Shown piece by piece: positions 8,379 through 18,152 of a stretch of 64,000 nucleotides of DNA. The stretch lies in the NCBI RefSeq assembly GCF_000187585.1, contig NZ_GL732463.1, forward strand, positions 577,606-641,605. Reading direction: 5' to 3'. The position numbers and the translations under genes were made by a program. The first letter of the stretch is position 1. Every line of letters starts with the position of its first letter. The notes under the pieces were generated by a model that made no database searches, was not told the DNA's origin, and saw nothing but the letters and a program-made list of their open reading frames with translations. The stretch is from Streptococcus peroris ATCC 700780. GTDB taxonomy: Bacteria; Bacillota; Bacilli; Lactobacillales; Streptococcaceae.

Positions 8379-9509
8379 ATGCAGAAGAAACCAACATCAG
8401 CTTATGTACACATTCCATTTTGTACACAAATCTGTTATTATTGTGACTTTTCAAAAGTTTTTATCAAAAATCAACCAGTAGACAGTTATCTAGAACATCT
8501 ACTGCAAGAATTTCATTCTTATGACATTCAAAAGTTACGGACTCTTTATATTGGAGGTGGGACGCCGACAGCCTTATCTGCGCCACAATTAGAGACACTT
8601 TTGGATGGACTAACTAAAAACCTAGATTTGTCAGTCTTAGAAGAATTGACCATCGAGGCTAATCCTGGTGATCTGGATGCTGATAAGATTGCCGTGTTGA
8701 AAAATTCTGCAGTTAATCGAGTTTCATTGGGTGTCCAAACCTTTGATGACAAAATGCTGAAAAAGATTGGGCGCAGTCATTTGGAGAAGGATATTTATGA
8801 AAATATCGACCGCCTCAAACTAGCTGGTTTTGATAATATTTCTATCGACTTGATTTACGCACTTCCTGGCCAGACTATGGACCAGGTCAAGGATAATGTC
8901 GAGAAGGCTATCACCCTTGATATTCCTCATATGAGCCTCTATAGCTTAATTTTGGAAAATCATACGGTCTTTATGAATCGTATGAGACGAGGGAAATTGC
9001 CCCTTCCTAAGGAAGAGTTAGAAGCGGAGATGTTTGAATACATCATTGAGGAACTTGAGCGATCTGGTTTTGAACACTATGAAATTTCTAATTTTTCTAA
9101 ACCAGGATTTGAAAGTCGTCACAATCTTATGTACTGGGATAATGCTGAGTATTATGGAATCGGCGCGGGTGCGTCTGGCTACGTAAATGGTGTTCGCTAT
9201 AAAAATCATGGACCGATTCGGCACTATCTCAGTGCAGTAGAGGCTGGGAATGCTCGCGTAACAGAAGAACACCTGAGTCAAAGGGAGCAAATGGAAGAAG
9301 AGATGTTTCTCGGTCTTCGTAAGAAATCAGGAGTTTCCATCACACGATTTGAAGAAAAATTTGGTACTTCTTTTGAAGATTTGTATGGTCAAGTTGTAAG
9401 AAATTTGTGTCATCAAGGTCTTTTACAAGTAGAAGGTCAGCAAATACGAATGACAAAAAAAGGTCTCTTTTTAGGAGATACAGTAGCAGAACAATTTATA
9501 TTGGAGTAA
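8379..9509 (+). CDS. hemW: HemW-type radical SAM protein (formerly annotated coproporphyrinogen III oxidase HemN-like)
   Basis: 376 residues beginning with YVHIPFCTQICYYC, which holds the CxxxCxxC cluster ligands C15, C19 and C22 that bind a 4Fe-4S cluster and S-adenosylmethionine. The rest, including IGGGTPTAL and a C-terminal HemN-like domain, fits HemW, a heme-binding chaperone family, rather than true HemN. Streptococci of this group do not make heme, so heme trafficking is an inference. It has its own promoter directly against the start codon and is followed 4 bases later by the thioesterase gene. Confidence 0.9.
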   Translation: MQKKPTSAYVHIPFCTQICYYCDFSKVFIKNQPVDSYLEHLLQEFHSYDIQKLRTLYIGGGTPTALSAPQLETLLDGLTKNLDLSVLEELTIEANPGDLDADKIAVLKNSAVNRVSLGVQTFDDKMLKKIGRSHLEKDIYENIDRLKLAGFDNISIDLIYALPGQTMDQVKDNVEKAITLDIPHMSLYSLILENHTVFMNRMRRGKLPLPKEELEAEMFEYIIEELERSGFEHYEISNFSKPGFESRHNLMYWDNAEYYGIGAGASGYVNGVRYKNHGPIRHYLSAVEAGNARVTEEHLSQREQMEEEMFLGLRKKSGVSITRFEEKFGTSFEDLYGQVVRNLCHQGLLQVEGQQIRMTKKGLFLGDTVAEQFILE

Positions 9510-9513
9510 TATT

Positions 9514-10251
9514 ATGGGTTTAACTTATCAAATGAAGATGAAAATTCCTTTTGATATGGCTGATATGAATGGTCATATCAAGCTACCAGATGTTATCTTG
9601 TTGTCCCTTCAGGTTTCTGGTATGCAGTCAATTGAGCTGGGAATTAGCGACAAAGACATGTTCGAGCGCTATAACCTGGTCTGGATCATTACAGACTATG
9701 ATATCGATGTAGTTCGTTTACCTCGTTTTGCTGAGGAAATCACTATCGAAACAGAAGCTTTAAGCTACAATCGATTGTTTTGCTATCGCCGTTTCACTAT
9801 TTACGATGAAGAGGGACAAGAAATCATTCACATGGTGGCTACTTTTGTACTTATGGACCGAGAGAGTCGTAAAGTTCATCCTGTAGAATCAGAAATTGTT
9901 GCCCCTTATCAATCAGAGTTTTCTAAGAAACTGGTCCGCGGACCAAAATATACAGATCTGAAAGAAGCAGTTAGTAAGGACTATCACGTTCGTTTTTATG
10001 ATTTGGATATGAATGGTCACGTCAATAACAGCAAGTATTTAGATTGGATTTTTGAGGTCATGGGAGCAGATTTCCTTATGCATCATATTCCTAAAAAAAT
10101 CAACCTCAAATACGTAAAAGAAGTGAGACCAGGTGGCATGATCAACTCTAGTTATAATCTTGATGGACTAGAAAGTCATCATCAAATCACAAGTGATGGA
10201 GAAATAAATGCACAAGCCATAGTAAAATGGCAAGAAATGAAAAAGGACTAG
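9514..10251 (+). CDS. Acyl-ACP thioesterase
   Basis: 245 residues made of two hotdog-fold halves, as in the FatA/FatB and bacterial acyl-ACP thioesterase family (PF01643). The second half has YDLDMNGHVNNSKYLDW, which carries the conserved Asn/His region of the active site. It hydrolyses acyl-ACP to release free fatty acid at the end of fatty-acid synthesis. It lies between hemW and a NagD-like phosphatase with 4-6 base gaps, so it is transcribed with them. Confidence 0.9.
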   Translation: MGLTYQMKMKIPFDMADMNGHIKLPDVILLSLQVSGMQSIELGISDKDMFERYNLVWIITDYDIDVVRLPRFAEEITIETEALSYNRLFCYRRFTIYDEEGQEIIHMVATFVLMDRESRKVHPVESEIVAPYQSEFSKKLVRGPKYTDLKEAVSKDYHVRFYDLDMNGHVNNSKYLDWIFEVMGADFLMHHIPKKINLKYVKEVRPGGMINSSYNLDGLESHHQITSDGEINAQAIVKWQEMKKD

Positions 10252-10257
10252 AATGTT

Positions 10258-11031
10258 ATGACTTATAAAGGCTATTTAATTGATTTAGACGGAACAATTT
10301 ATAAGGGAAAAAATCGAATTCCAGCAGGAGAAGCTTTTGTTCATGAACTACAAAAACGTCAGCTTCCCTATCTCTTTGTGACTAATAATACAACCCGTAC
10401 TCCAGAAACTGTACAGGAAATGTTGGCTCAACATTTTAATATCCAAACACCGGTCTCGACCATCTATACAGCCACTTTGGCCACTATTGACTATATGAAT
10501 GATCTTGGTATTGAAAAGACCGTTTATGTGATTGGAGAAGCAGGGCTAAGAGATGCAATTAAGGCTGCAGGTTATGTTGAAGATAAAGAGAATCCAGCTT
10601 ACGTGGTTGTTGGTTTGGATTGGCAAGTGGATTATGAAAAACTTGCAATTGCGACACTGGCTATTGAAAAAGGAGCCCACTTTATTGGTACCAACCCAGA
10701 TTTAAATATTCCAACGGAACGTGGACTCTTACCTGGTGCAGGGGCTATCATTACTCTACTTGAGGTTGCAACACGCGTTAAACCTGTTTATATCGGAAAA
10801 CCCAATGCGATTATTATGGACAAGGCTGTTGAACGCTTAGGACTTGAGCGCCAAGAAATTGTCATGGTAGGTGATAATTATCTGACAGATATTCGCGCAG
10901 GAATTGACAATAATATTCCTACTCTTTTAGTGACTACTGGTTTTACCAAGCCAGAAGAGGTTGCAGATCTACCAATCGCACCTAGCCATGTTGTTTCTAG
11001 CCTAGCGGAGTGGAATTTTGATGAAAACTAA
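10258..11031 (+). CDS. HAD-superfamily phosphatase, NagD/TIGR01457 type
   Basis: 257 residues with HAD motif [11 protein letters not shown] near the N-terminus, motif II TNNTTRT, a conserved lysine region ([10 protein letters not shown]) and motif [13 protein letters not shown]. This is the subclass IIA architecture seen in NagD and phosphoglycolate-type phosphatases. The physiological substrate cannot be told from sequence. Its end overlaps the start of the next gene by 11 bases. Confidence 0.88.
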   Translation: MTYKGYLIDLDGTIYKGKNRIPAGEAFVHELQKRQLPYLFVTNNTTRTPETVQEMLAQHFNIQTPVSTIYTATLATIDYMNDLGIEKTVYVIGEAGLRDAIKAAGYVEDKENPAYVVVGLDWQVDYEKLAIATLAIEKGAHFIGTNPDLNIPTERGLLPGAGAIITLLEVATRVKPVYIGKPNAIIMDKAVERLGLERQEIVMVGDNYLTDIRAGIDNNIPTLLVTTGFTKPEEVADLPIAPSHVVSSLAEWNFDEN

Positions 11032-11671
11032 ATTTACTTTTGTAGGAAGCCTTCTCTTTCTTCTCTCGCTTGCTATTTTATTAACCATCTACTTGGCCTG
11101 GTTGGTTTATCCTTTGGAAATTTCTTGGTTACACCTAACAAGCCGTGTTCATTTTCAACCTCAAACCATTCAGCATAATTTTAATATTTTGATGAATTAT
11201 TTGACTAATCCATTGAGTCAAGTATTAGCAATGCCAGACTTTCCTTCGTCTGCCTCAGGAATTCATCATTTTGCGGTTGTCAAGGGATTGTTCCATCTAG
11301 CTCAAGGAGTAGCACTGGTAACACTGCCAATGTTTTTCCTTTTCTGGAAGCAAGTCGTTCGTAGAGGCTTTCTATCCCTCTACCGTAGAGGGCTCTTGTT
11401 AATGCTCTCCCTACCTTTGGTTCTTGGTTTAATTGGTGTCTTCATTGGATTTGAGCAATTCTTTACATTGTTTCATCAGATTCTCTTTGTTGGTGATGAT
11501 AGCTGGCTTTTTGATCCTGCAAAAGATCCAGTCATTCTCATACTTCCAGAGGCCTTTTTCCTTCATGCCTTTCTCCTATTTTTCTGCTTGTATGAATTGA
11601 TTTTTGGATTCATTTATGTATGTAGTTGGAAAAAACTACCAAATAGAGAATATATACAAGAAATTGTTTGA
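11021..11671 (+). CDS. TIGR01906-type integral membrane protein
   Basis: 216 residues starting [17 protein letters not shown], with an N-terminal membrane segment, a large loop carrying [11 protein letters not shown] and [21 protein letters not shown], and three further hydrophobic segments. The pattern matches the TIGR01906 family of Firmicutes membrane proteins, whose function is unknown. ATG at 11021 is preferred over the adjacent in-frame TTG at 11018. It is the last gene of the hemW transcript and is followed by a terminator. Confidence 0.75.
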   Translation: MKTKFTFVGSLLFLLSLAILLTIYLAWLVYPLEISWLHLTSRVHFQPQTIQHNFNILMNYLTNPLSQVLAMPDFPSSASGIHHFAVVKGLFHLAQGVALVTLPMFFLFWKQVVRRGFLSLYRRGLLLMLSLPLVLGLIGVFIGFEQFFTLFHQILFVGDDSWLFDPAKDPVILILPEAFFLHAFLLFFCLYELIFGFIYVCSWKKLPNREYIQEIV

Positions 11672-11684
11672 AAATAATTGAACG

Positions 11685-11717
11685 AAACCTATTTTTTTGG
11701 AAAAGTAGGTTTTTTTA
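11685..11717 (+). terminator. Rho-independent terminator
   Basis: AAACCTA (11685-11691) pairs with TAGGTTT (11706-11712), then T-rich. Confidence 0.8.
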
Positions 11718-11727
11718 TGAAAATAAC

Positions 11728-11756
11728 TAGTCAAGCGCTTTATTTTTTTGTATAAT
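11728..11756 (+). promoter_or_regulatory. Promoter of spx
   Basis: TAGTCA (11728-11733), a 17-base spacer and TATAAT (11751-11756). Confidence 0.7.
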
Positions 11757-11789
11757 AGAGGAAGAAAAGTATGTAAAGAAGAGTATAGC

Positions 11790-12191
11790 ATGATTACACT
11801 ATTTTTATCACCGAGCTGTACATCATGTCGTAAGGCAAAGGCCTGGCTTGATAGTCACAAGGTGCCTTTCCAAGAGCACAATATTATGACCAGTCCTTTA
11901 TCTAGAAAAGAATTGCAACAAATTCTTTCCTTGACCGAAAACGGTACTGATGACATCATTTCAACTCGTTCAAAAATCTTCCAAAAATTAAATATCGATG
12001 TGGAAAGTATCTCGGTGACTGAGTTGCTTACATTAATTGAGCAATATCCTAGTCTTTTGCGTCGCCCTATCATCATTGATGATAAACGGATGCAGATTGG
12101 CTTTAATGAAGATGAGATTCGTGCATTTCTTCCTCGTAGTTATCGCAAGCAAGAATTGAAGGAAGCTACATTGAGAGCTGGTATTAATTAG
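11790..12191 (+). CDS. spx: Spx-family transcriptional regulator
   Basis: 133 residues of the ArsC/Spx thioredoxin-like fold with the redox pair C10-x-x-C13 (SPSCTSC) and the conserved RRPIIID segment. Spx proteins bind the alpha subunit of RNA polymerase and redirect transcription under thiol stress; many streptococci carry two paralogs and I cannot say which this is. The start at 11790 gives the standard length; an in-frame ATG 42 bases upstream lies too close to the -10 box. The next gene begins directly after the stop codon. Confidence 0.93.
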   Translation: MITLFLSPSCTSCRKAKAWLDSHKVPFQEHNIMTSPLSRKELQQILSLTENGTDDIISTRSKIFQKLNIDVESISVTELLTLIEQYPSLLRRPIIIDDKRMQIGFNEDEIRAFLPRSYRKQELKEATLRAGIN

Positions 12192-12470
12192 ATGAATAAA
12201 CAGTATAGTTACCCACTAGATTTGTCGTGGAGCACTGAAGAACTTGCTTCAGTGCTTTCTTTTTTTAATGATGTTGAAGCTGCCTATGAGACACAGGTAG
12301 ATGCTAAGAAACTATTAGATTCCTACAAGGTATTCAAGTCAGTTGTCCCAAGTAAGAGTGAAGAGAAACGTTTGGGACGTGATTTTGAATCAGTAAGTGG
12401 GTATTCTTTCTACCATGCGGTCCAGTTAGCCAAAGAAAAAGGAGAAGGGAAGATTTCACTTGGAAAATAA
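12192..12470 (+). CDS. UPF0223 family protein
   Basis: 92 residues with [20 protein letters not shown] near the N-terminus and [14 protein letters not shown] near the C-terminus, matching the small UPF0223 (YktA) family of Firmicutes. Function is unknown. The ATG follows the spx stop directly, and its 3' end overlaps the next gene by 11 bases, so it is part of a tightly packed spx operon. Confidence 0.88.
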   Translation: MNKQYSYPLDLSWSTEELASVLSFFNDVEAAYETQVDAKKLLDSYKVFKSVVPSKSEEKRLGRDFESVSGYSFYHAVQLAKEKGEGKISLGK

Positions 12471-13227
12471 ATTTGCGTTTGCTAAAACAATTGTCAAGGA
12501 AGCTGGGGACTATATTCTCGAGCATATGAAAGAAGATCTCCATGTTGAGAGAAAATCTTCACCTACAGATTTGGTCACTAAGTTAGATAAAGATGTTCAA
12601 GACTTACTCATTGAGAAAATCCATTCTCGTTATCCGAATGACTCATTCTGTGCAGAAGAAGGCTGTTTGCGTGCAGCAGTAGGACAAGGTTCTGTTTGGG
12701 TGATTGACCCTATTGATGGTACAAATAACTTTGTAGCACAAGGTGAAGATTTTGCCGTTATGGTGGCCTATTTTGAGAATGGTGTTGGGAAGTTTGGGAT
12801 TATTTATGATGTCATGAAAGGTGATTTTTATCATGGCGGAGGAGACTTTCCACCATGTTGCAATGATGAACCGTTACCGCCGTTTAAGAAAAAACCTTTG
12901 AGAGAATTTTTGGTGGCTGGGAATTCTGGTATGTTAGAAACTAACGAATGGGGGTTAGCAGATTTAGGAAATGCTGCCCTTGGAACACGAGTTTATGGCA
13001 GTGCCTCTATCAGTTTTGCCAAAGTTCTATCAGGACGACTTTTAACTTATATCTCTTACCTACAACCATGGGATTACGCAGCTGCGAGTATCCTAGGTGA
13101 AAGTTTGGGTTATAAAGTTCTTACGATTGCTGGTAAGGAAGTAGATTTTCATACACGACAAGCCGTTATGATGGTGCCAGTCGAGATGCAAGATGAGATT
13201 CTGTCTTATATCTATGAAAGGAAATAA
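12460..13227 (+). CDS. Inositol-monophosphatase-family phosphatase (SuhB-like)
   Basis: 255 residues starting with TTG at 12460, inside the end of the previous gene, with GGAG at 12441-12444. The metal site is visible as [13 protein letters not shown] and QPWDYAA, the three signatures of the IMPase / bisphosphate nucleotidase superfamily. Substrate could be inositol phosphate, fructose-1,6-bisphosphate or adenosine bisphosphate. It is translationally coupled to the UPF0223 gene and followed 6 bases later by the rRNA methyltransferase. Confidence 0.88.
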   Translation: MENKFAFAKTIVKEAGDYILEHMKEDLHVERKSSPTDLVTKLDKDVQDLLIEKIHSRYPNDSFCAEEGCLRAAVGQGSVWVIDPIDGTNNFVAQGEDFAVMVAYFENGVGKFGIIYDVMKGDFYHGGGDFPPCCNDEPLPPFKKKPLREFLVAGNSGMLETNEWGLADLGNAALGTRVYGSASISFAKVLSGRLLTYISYLQPWDYAAASILGESLGYKVLTIAGKEVDFHTRQAVMMVPVEMQDEILSYIYERK

Positions 13228-13233
13228 AGGTAA

Positions 13234-14547
13234 ATGCAATTTCCAGAAGGATTTGTAAAAAAATACGAAACAATATTGGGAGATGAGGCAAGAGCTTTTC
13301 TTGCCTCTTTTGATGATGAGGCTGTTTCCGCCTTTCGTATCAATCCCCTAAGAGAAAGCCAAGTTTCTTTTTCAGATGCTATTCCCAATACACCCTGGGG
13401 CTACTATGGGAAGGTTTCAGGGAAATCACAAGAGCATGTAACAGGCTTAGTATACTCACAAGAACCTGCTGCACAAATGGTCGCGCAAGTAGCTCAACCA
13501 AAGCCAGGTATGAAGGTCTTAGACTTGGCAGCGGCTCCCGGTGGGAAATCCACTCAACTAGTCTCCTATCTTGCAGGAGACGGTCTTCTTGTTTCAAACG
13601 AAATTTCTAGTAAACGGGCAAAGATATTAGTAGAGAATATGGAGCGGTTTGGTGCAACAAATGTTGTTGTGACCAATGAATCTACTGATCGTTTGGCTAA
13701 AGTATTTAAAGGATATTTTGACCTGATCGTTTTAGATGCTCCATGTTCAGGTGAGGGAATGTTTCGTAAGCAGCCTGATGCTATGGACTATTGGAGTGTG
13801 GATTATCCTGGTCAGTGTGCTAGTCTGCAGCGTGAAATTTTAGAAGATGCTGTGAACATGTTAGGTGAGGGTGGCCGTTTGGTTTATTCAACCTGTACCT
13901 GGGCACCAGAAGAAAATGAGGAAATCATTAACTGGCTTTTAGATACCTATGATTTTGAATTGATTCCAATTGAGCATATCAATGGAATGGTTCCTGGGAT
14001 TGACTTGCCTGAGACGGCTCGTATGTACCCACATCACTTTAAGGGAGAAGGTCAGTTTGTAGCCCACCTCAAGTTTAAAGGTCAAAACAAGGCTGGAAAG
14101 TTCAAACCTTCTAAATCCAACCTATCTAGTGAACAGATTTCCTTATGGCAGGATTTTGAGAAAAAACATCTTAAAGAAAAACTGACCGGTGTCCTACAAG
14201 TTTTTGGAGACCAGCTTTATCTCTTGCCAGAAGTCTTACCCGATATAGGAAAACTCAAGATAGCTCGTAATGGTCTTCATCTTGGAACTTTTAAGAAAAA
14301 ACGTTTTGAACCAAGTTTTGCTCTTGGCTTAGCTTTAAAACCAAGCCAAGTCAAGCAAGGAATCGAAATTCATCAAGAAGACTTTGTCAAATATGTGGCT
14401 GGTGAAACGGTCCAATTAGCTGAAACTCTTCCAAATGGTTGGTACCAAGTTTTGGTTGGTGGAAATGGTCTAGGTTTTGCAAAAGTCACCGGAAATACCT
14501 TGAAGAATTATTTTCCCAAGGGCTTGAGGTTTAAGGTGAAAAACTAG
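13234..14547 (+). CDS. rsmF: RsmB/RsmF-family 16S rRNA m5C methyltransferase
   Basis: 437 residues: SAM-binding motif LAAAPGGKSTQL, catalytic DAPCSGEGMFRK and the second conserved cysteine in STCTWAPEENE, followed by a C-terminal RNA-binding region. These are the NOL1/NOP2/Sun-family signatures. The YebU/RsmF type adds a methyl group to a 16S rRNA cytosine in E. coli; the exact position in streptococci is not evident. It ends the spx operon. The pst promoter starts at its stop codon with no terminator between them. Confidence 0.88.
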   Translation: MQFPEGFVKKYETILGDEARAFLASFDDEAVSAFRINPLRESQVSFSDAIPNTPWGYYGKVSGKSQEHVTGLVYSQEPAAQMVAQVAQPKPGMKVLDLAAAPGGKSTQLVSYLAGDGLLVSNEISSKRAKILVENMERFGATNVVVTNESTDRLAKVFKGYFDLIVLDAPCSGEGMFRKQPDAMDYWSVDYPGQCASLQREILEDAVNMLGEGGRLVYSTCTWAPEENEEIINWLLDTYDFELIPIEHINGMVPGIDLPETARMYPHHFKGEGQFVAHLKFKGQNKAGKFKPSKSNLSSEQISLWQDFEKKHLKEKLTGVLQVFGDQLYLLPEVLPDIGKLKIARNGLHLGTFKKKRFEPSFALGLALKPSQVKQGIEIHQEDFVKYVAGETVQLAETLPNGWYQVLVGGNGLGFAKVTGNTLKNYFPKGLRFKVKN

Positions 14548-14573
14548 TCAAAATCAGTATTCTATGTTATAGT
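14545..14573 (+). promoter_or_regulatory. Candidate promoter of the pst operon
   Basis: TAGTCA (14545-14550), 17 bases, then TG-T-TATAGT with an extended -10 (TATAGT 14568-14573). The -35 overlaps the rsmF stop codon. About 80 untranslated bases follow before pstS. A Pho-type regulator site is expected but I could not identify one with confidence. Confidence 0.5.
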
Positions 14574-14656
14574 GGATGTATGGATTTTTCCTGAAAACAA
14601 TTGAAAATAAGAGCGAAAATCCAAGTTAGTCATCATTATTTTCAAGGAGACAAATA

Positions 14657-15535
14657 GTGAAAAAATTTAAAAAACTCACCATCTCTCTTGCAACTCTTTT
14701 ACTTGCTGGTTCACTAGCAGGATGTGCAAGTTGGATTGATCGTGGGGAGTCTATGAATGCTGTTGGGTCAACAGCTCTCCAACCTTTAGTTGAGGCGGCA
14801 GCAGATGAATTTGCGTCCGCACACGTCGGTAAAACAGTCAACGTTCAAGGTGGTGGTTCTGGTACAGGATTATCGCAGGTTCAATCAGGAGCAGTAGACG
14901 TTGGGAACTCTGATGTGTTCGCTGAGGAAAAAGATGGGATCGATGCTACTGCATTAGTTGACCATAAGGTTGCTGTTGCAGGCTTAGCTGTTATTATCAA
15001 TAAAGAAGTAGACGTCGATAATCTGACGACAGACCAGCTCCGACAAATCTTTACAGGAGAAATCACTAATTGGAAGGAAGTTGGCGGTAAGGATTTGGCT
15101 ATTTCTATTATCAACCGTGCTGCGAGCTCAGGCTCTCGTGCGACTTTTGACAGTGTGATTATGAATGGTCAGTCAGCGGTTCAGAGTCAGGAACAAGATT
15201 CAAATGGTATGGTCAAATCAATCGTTTCCCAAACACCCGGAGCGATTTCTTATCTTGCTTTTGCTTATGTTGATGATTCGGTTGGGACTATCAAGCTTAA
15301 TGGCTATGAACCCATTTCAGAGAATGTAACCACAAATAATTGGCCTTTGTGGTCTTATGAACACATGTATACACTTGGTGAGCCGAACGAATTGGTTGCC
15401 CAATTCTTGAACTTTGTCCTTTCAGATGAGGTTCAAAATGGAATCGTTAAAGGAATGGGCTATATTTCTGTTAAGGAAATGAAGGTCGAAAAAGATGCTG
15501 CAGGAACTGTGACTGTGCTAGAAGGGAGTCAATAA
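14657..15535 (+). CDS. pstS: Phosphate-binding lipoprotein of the Pst transporter
   Basis: 292 residues starting at GTG 14657, 7 bases after AAGGAG. The signal peptide ends in the lipobox LAGC23. The mature part contains [28 protein letters not shown] and [12 protein letters not shown], the phosphate-contacting loops of PstS proteins. It captures inorganic phosphate outside the membrane and hands it to PstC/PstA. Its stop overlaps the pstC start by one base (TAATG). Confidence 0.96.
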   Translation: MKKFKKLTISLATLLLAGSLAGCASWIDRGESMNAVGSTALQPLVEAAADEFASAHVGKTVNVQGGGSGTGLSQVQSGAVDVGNSDVFAEEKDGIDATALVDHKVAVAGLAVIINKEVDVDNLTTDQLRQIFTGEITNWKEVGGKDLAISIINRAASSGSRATFDSVIMNGQSAVQSQEQDSNGMVKSIVSQTPGAISYLAFAYVDDSVGTIKLNGYEPISENVTTNNWPLWSYEHMYTLGEPNELVAQFLNFVLSDEVQNGIVKGMGYISVKEMKVEKDAAGTVTVLEGSQ

Positions 15536-16452
15536 TGAATCAAGAAGAATTATCTAAAAAATTGCTCTCTCCGTCAAAGAACTCTCGACTTGAGAAATTT
15601 GGGAAAGGCTTGACTTTCGCCTGCCTCTCTTTGATTGTTATCATTGTTGCTATGATTCTGATCTTTGTAGCTCAAAAAGGATTGTCTACCTTCTTTGTCA
15701 ATGGTGTGAATATCTTTGATTTCCTTTTTGGTGGAATATGGAATCCTTCGGGTAAACAATTTGGTGCCCTTCCAATGATTTTAGGTTCCTTTATTGTTAC
15801 TATCCTGTCAGCTATTATTGCTACGCCTTTTGCTATTGGTGCAGCTGTCTTTATGACAGAAGTGTCTCCAAAAGGAGCTAAGATTTTGCAACCAGCTATT
15901 GAACTTCTAGTTGGGATTCCTTCAGTAGTTTATGGATTTATCGGTTTGCAGGTCGTGGTACCATTTGTACGTACTGTCTTTGGTGGAACAGGTTTCGGTA
16001 TTTTATCAGGGATTTTCGTTCTCTTTGTTATGATATTGCCAACTGTAACCTTTATGACAACAGATAGTCTACGTGCGGTTCCTCGTCACTATCGTGAAGC
16101 CAGTTTAGCCATGGGAGCGACTCGTTGGCAAACCATCTGGCGTGTAACCTTGAAGGCTGCTCGTTCAGGTATTTTTACGGCAGTAGTCTTCGGAATGGCG
16201 CGTGCCTTTGGTGAAGCCCTTGCTATTCAGATGGTGGTCGGTAACTCAGCAGTTGTTCCAACTTCATTGACAACGCCAGCTGCAACCTTAACCTCTGTAT
16301 TGACTATGGGAATTGGGAACACTGTTATGGGAACGGTTGATAATAACGTTCTCTGGTCACTAGCCTTAGTATTGCTCTTGATGAGTCTGGCCTTTAACAG
16401 TGTGATTAAATTGATTACGAAAGAAAGAGGAGCGAAAAACTATGCACGCTAA
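15535..16452 (+). CDS. pstC: Phosphate ABC transporter permease
   Basis: 305 residues with about six membrane segments and the ABC-permease coupling loop (YREASLAMGATRWQTIW). It forms the membrane channel together with PstA. The ATG at 15535 overlaps the pstS stop; the gene end overlaps pstA by 11 bases. Strict coupling along the operon suggests balanced synthesis of the two permease subunits. Confidence 0.96.
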   Translation: MNQEELSKKLLSPSKNSRLEKFGKGLTFACLSLIVIIVAMILIFVAQKGLSTFFVNGVNIFDFLFGGIWNPSGKQFGALPMILGSFIVTILSAIIATPFAIGAAVFMTEVSPKGAKILQPAIELLVGIPSVVYGFIGLQVVVPFVRTVFGGTGFGILSGIFVLFVMILPTVTFMTTDSLRAVPRHYREASLAMGATRWQTIWRVTLKAARSGIFTAVVFGMARAFGEALAIQMVVGNSAVVPTSLTTPAATLTSVLTMGIGNTVMGTVDNNVLWSLALVLLLMSLAFNSVIKLITKERGAKNYAR

Positions 16453-17326
16453 GAAATTAGATAAAATTGCGACAGCCGTCCTCTATACGATTGCAGGCAT
16501 CATCGTTGCTATTCTAGCTTCCTTGATTCTCTATATCTTGGTTCGAGGTTTACCTCATGTTTCTTGGTCATTCTTGACTGGGAAATCATCTTCTTACCAA
16601 GCAGGTGGAGGCATTGGGATTCAGCTTTATAATTCCTTTTTCCTTTTGGTCATTACCTTATTGATCTCTGTGCCTCTATCAATGGGAGCTGGAATTTACT
16701 TAGCTGAATATGCTAAAAAAGGTCGTGTTACCAACTTTGTTCGTACCTGTATTGAGATTTTGTCTTCTCTACCATCAGTCGTTGTTGGTCTCTTTGGTTA
16801 CCTCATCTTTGTCGTCCAGTTTGAATATGGATTTTCTATCATTTCAGGAGCTTTAGCTTTGACCGTCTTTAACCTACCACAGATGACGCGTAATGTTGAA
16901 GACAGTTTGAAACACGTTCATCATACGCAGCGTGAGGCTGGTTTGGCGCTTGGACTTTCTCGTTGGGAAACAGTCCTTCATGTCGTTATTCCAGAAGCCC
17001 TTCCTGGAATCGTTACGGGTGTAGTGCTTGCATCAGGTCGTATATTTGGTGAGGCTGCTGCACTTATCTACACAGCAGGACAATCAGCGCCAGCTCTTGA
17101 CTGGTCTAACTGGAATGTTCTTAGTGTAACCAGTCCAATCTCAATCTTCCGTCAAGCAGAAACCTTGGCTGTTCATATCTGGAAAGTCAATAGTGAAGGA
17201 ACTATTCCTGATGGAACTCTTGTTTCAGCAGGTTCTGCTGCAGTGCTCCTCATCTTTATCTTGATCTTTAACTTTGGAGCACGTAAACTCGGAAGTTATC
17301 TACATAAGAAATTAACCGCTGCCTAA
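16442..17326 (+). CDS. pstA: Phosphate ABC transporter permease
   Basis: 294 residues with about six membrane segments, and the coupling motif QREAGLALGLSRWETVL. It is the second half of the phosphate channel. It starts inside the end of pstC and is followed 10 bases later by the first of two ATPase genes. Confidence 0.96.
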   Translation: MHAKKLDKIATAVLYTIAGIIVAILASLILYILVRGLPHVSWSFLTGKSSSYQAGGGIGIQLYNSFFLLVITLLISVPLSMGAGIYLAEYAKKGRVTNFVRTCIEILSSLPSVVVGLFGYLIFVVQFEYGFSIISGALALTVFNLPQMTRNVEDSLKHVHHTQREAGLALGLSRWETVLHVVIPEALPGIVTGVVLASGRIFGEAAALIYTAGQSAPALDWSNWNVLSVTSPISIFRQAETLAVHIWKVNSEGTIPDGTLVSAGSAAVLLIFILIFNFGARKLGSYLHKKLTAA

Positions 17327-17336
17327 AGGAGAAGCC

Positions 17337-18140
17337 ATGTCGAAATATAATTGGGATGAAAGGCATATCATTACTTTTCCAGAAGAAAAAGTGGCCCTCT
17401 CTACGAAGGATTTACATGTTTACTACGGTAAGAATGAATCCATCAAGGGCGTGGATATGCAATTTGAAAAAAATAAAATTACAGCCTTGATTGGTCCATC
17501 AGGATCAGGAAAATCAACCTACTTACGCAGTCTCAACCGTATGAATGATACAATTGATATTGCTAAGGTTACAGGCCAAATTCTCTATCAAGGAATTGAC
17601 GTCAACCGTCCTGAGATCAATGTCTATGAAATGCGTAAACATATTGGAATGGTTTTCCAACGTCCAAACCCATTTGCTAAATCAATCTATCGTAATATCA
17701 CCTTTGCACACGAACGTGCAGGAGTTAAGGACAAGAAGGTTCTTGATGAAATTGTAGAAACCTCTCTTCGCCAGTCTGCCCTCTGGGATCAGGTCAAAGA
17801 TGACCTTCATAAGTCAGCCTTGATGCTTTCAGGTGGTCAGCAACAACGTCTCTGTATCGCTCGTGCTATCTCTGTAAAACCAGACATCCTCTTGATGGAT
17901 GAGCCTGCATCAGCCTTGGATCCGATTGCGACAGCTCAGCTTGAAGAAACCATGTTGGAGTTGAAGAAGGACTTTACCATCATTATCGTGACCCACAGTA
18001 TGCAACAGGCTGCGCGTGCTAGTGACTATACAGGATTTTTCTACTTGGGTGATTTGATTGAGTATGATAAGACTGCTAATATTTTCCAAAATGCTAAGCT
18101 ACAGTCTACTAATGACTATGTAACTGGACACTTTGGTTAG
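17337..18140 (+). CDS. pstB: Phosphate ABC transporter ATPase, first copy
   Basis: 267 residues with Walker [11 protein letters not shown]-loop (VFQRPNPF), signature [14 protein letters not shown], Walker B ILLMDEPASALD and a normal H-loop (VTHSMQQ). It energises phosphate uptake by ATP hydrolysis. Compared with the second copy it has an extra N-terminal stretch of about 20 residues. Two pstB genes in tandem are usual in streptococci. Confidence 0.96.
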   Translation: MSKYNWDERHIITFPEEKVALSTKDLHVYYGKNESIKGVDMQFEKNKITALIGPSGSGKSTYLRSLNRMNDTIDIAKVTGQILYQGIDVNRPEINVYEMRKHIGMVFQRPNPFAKSIYRNITFAHERAGVKDKKVLDEIVETSLRQSALWDQVKDDLHKSALMLSGGQQQRLCIARAISVKPDILLMDEPASALDPIATAQLEETMLELKKDFTIIIVTHSMQQAARASDYTGFFYLGDLIEYDKTANIFQNAKLQSTNDYVTGHFG

Positions 18141-18152
18141 AAAGGTAACAGT

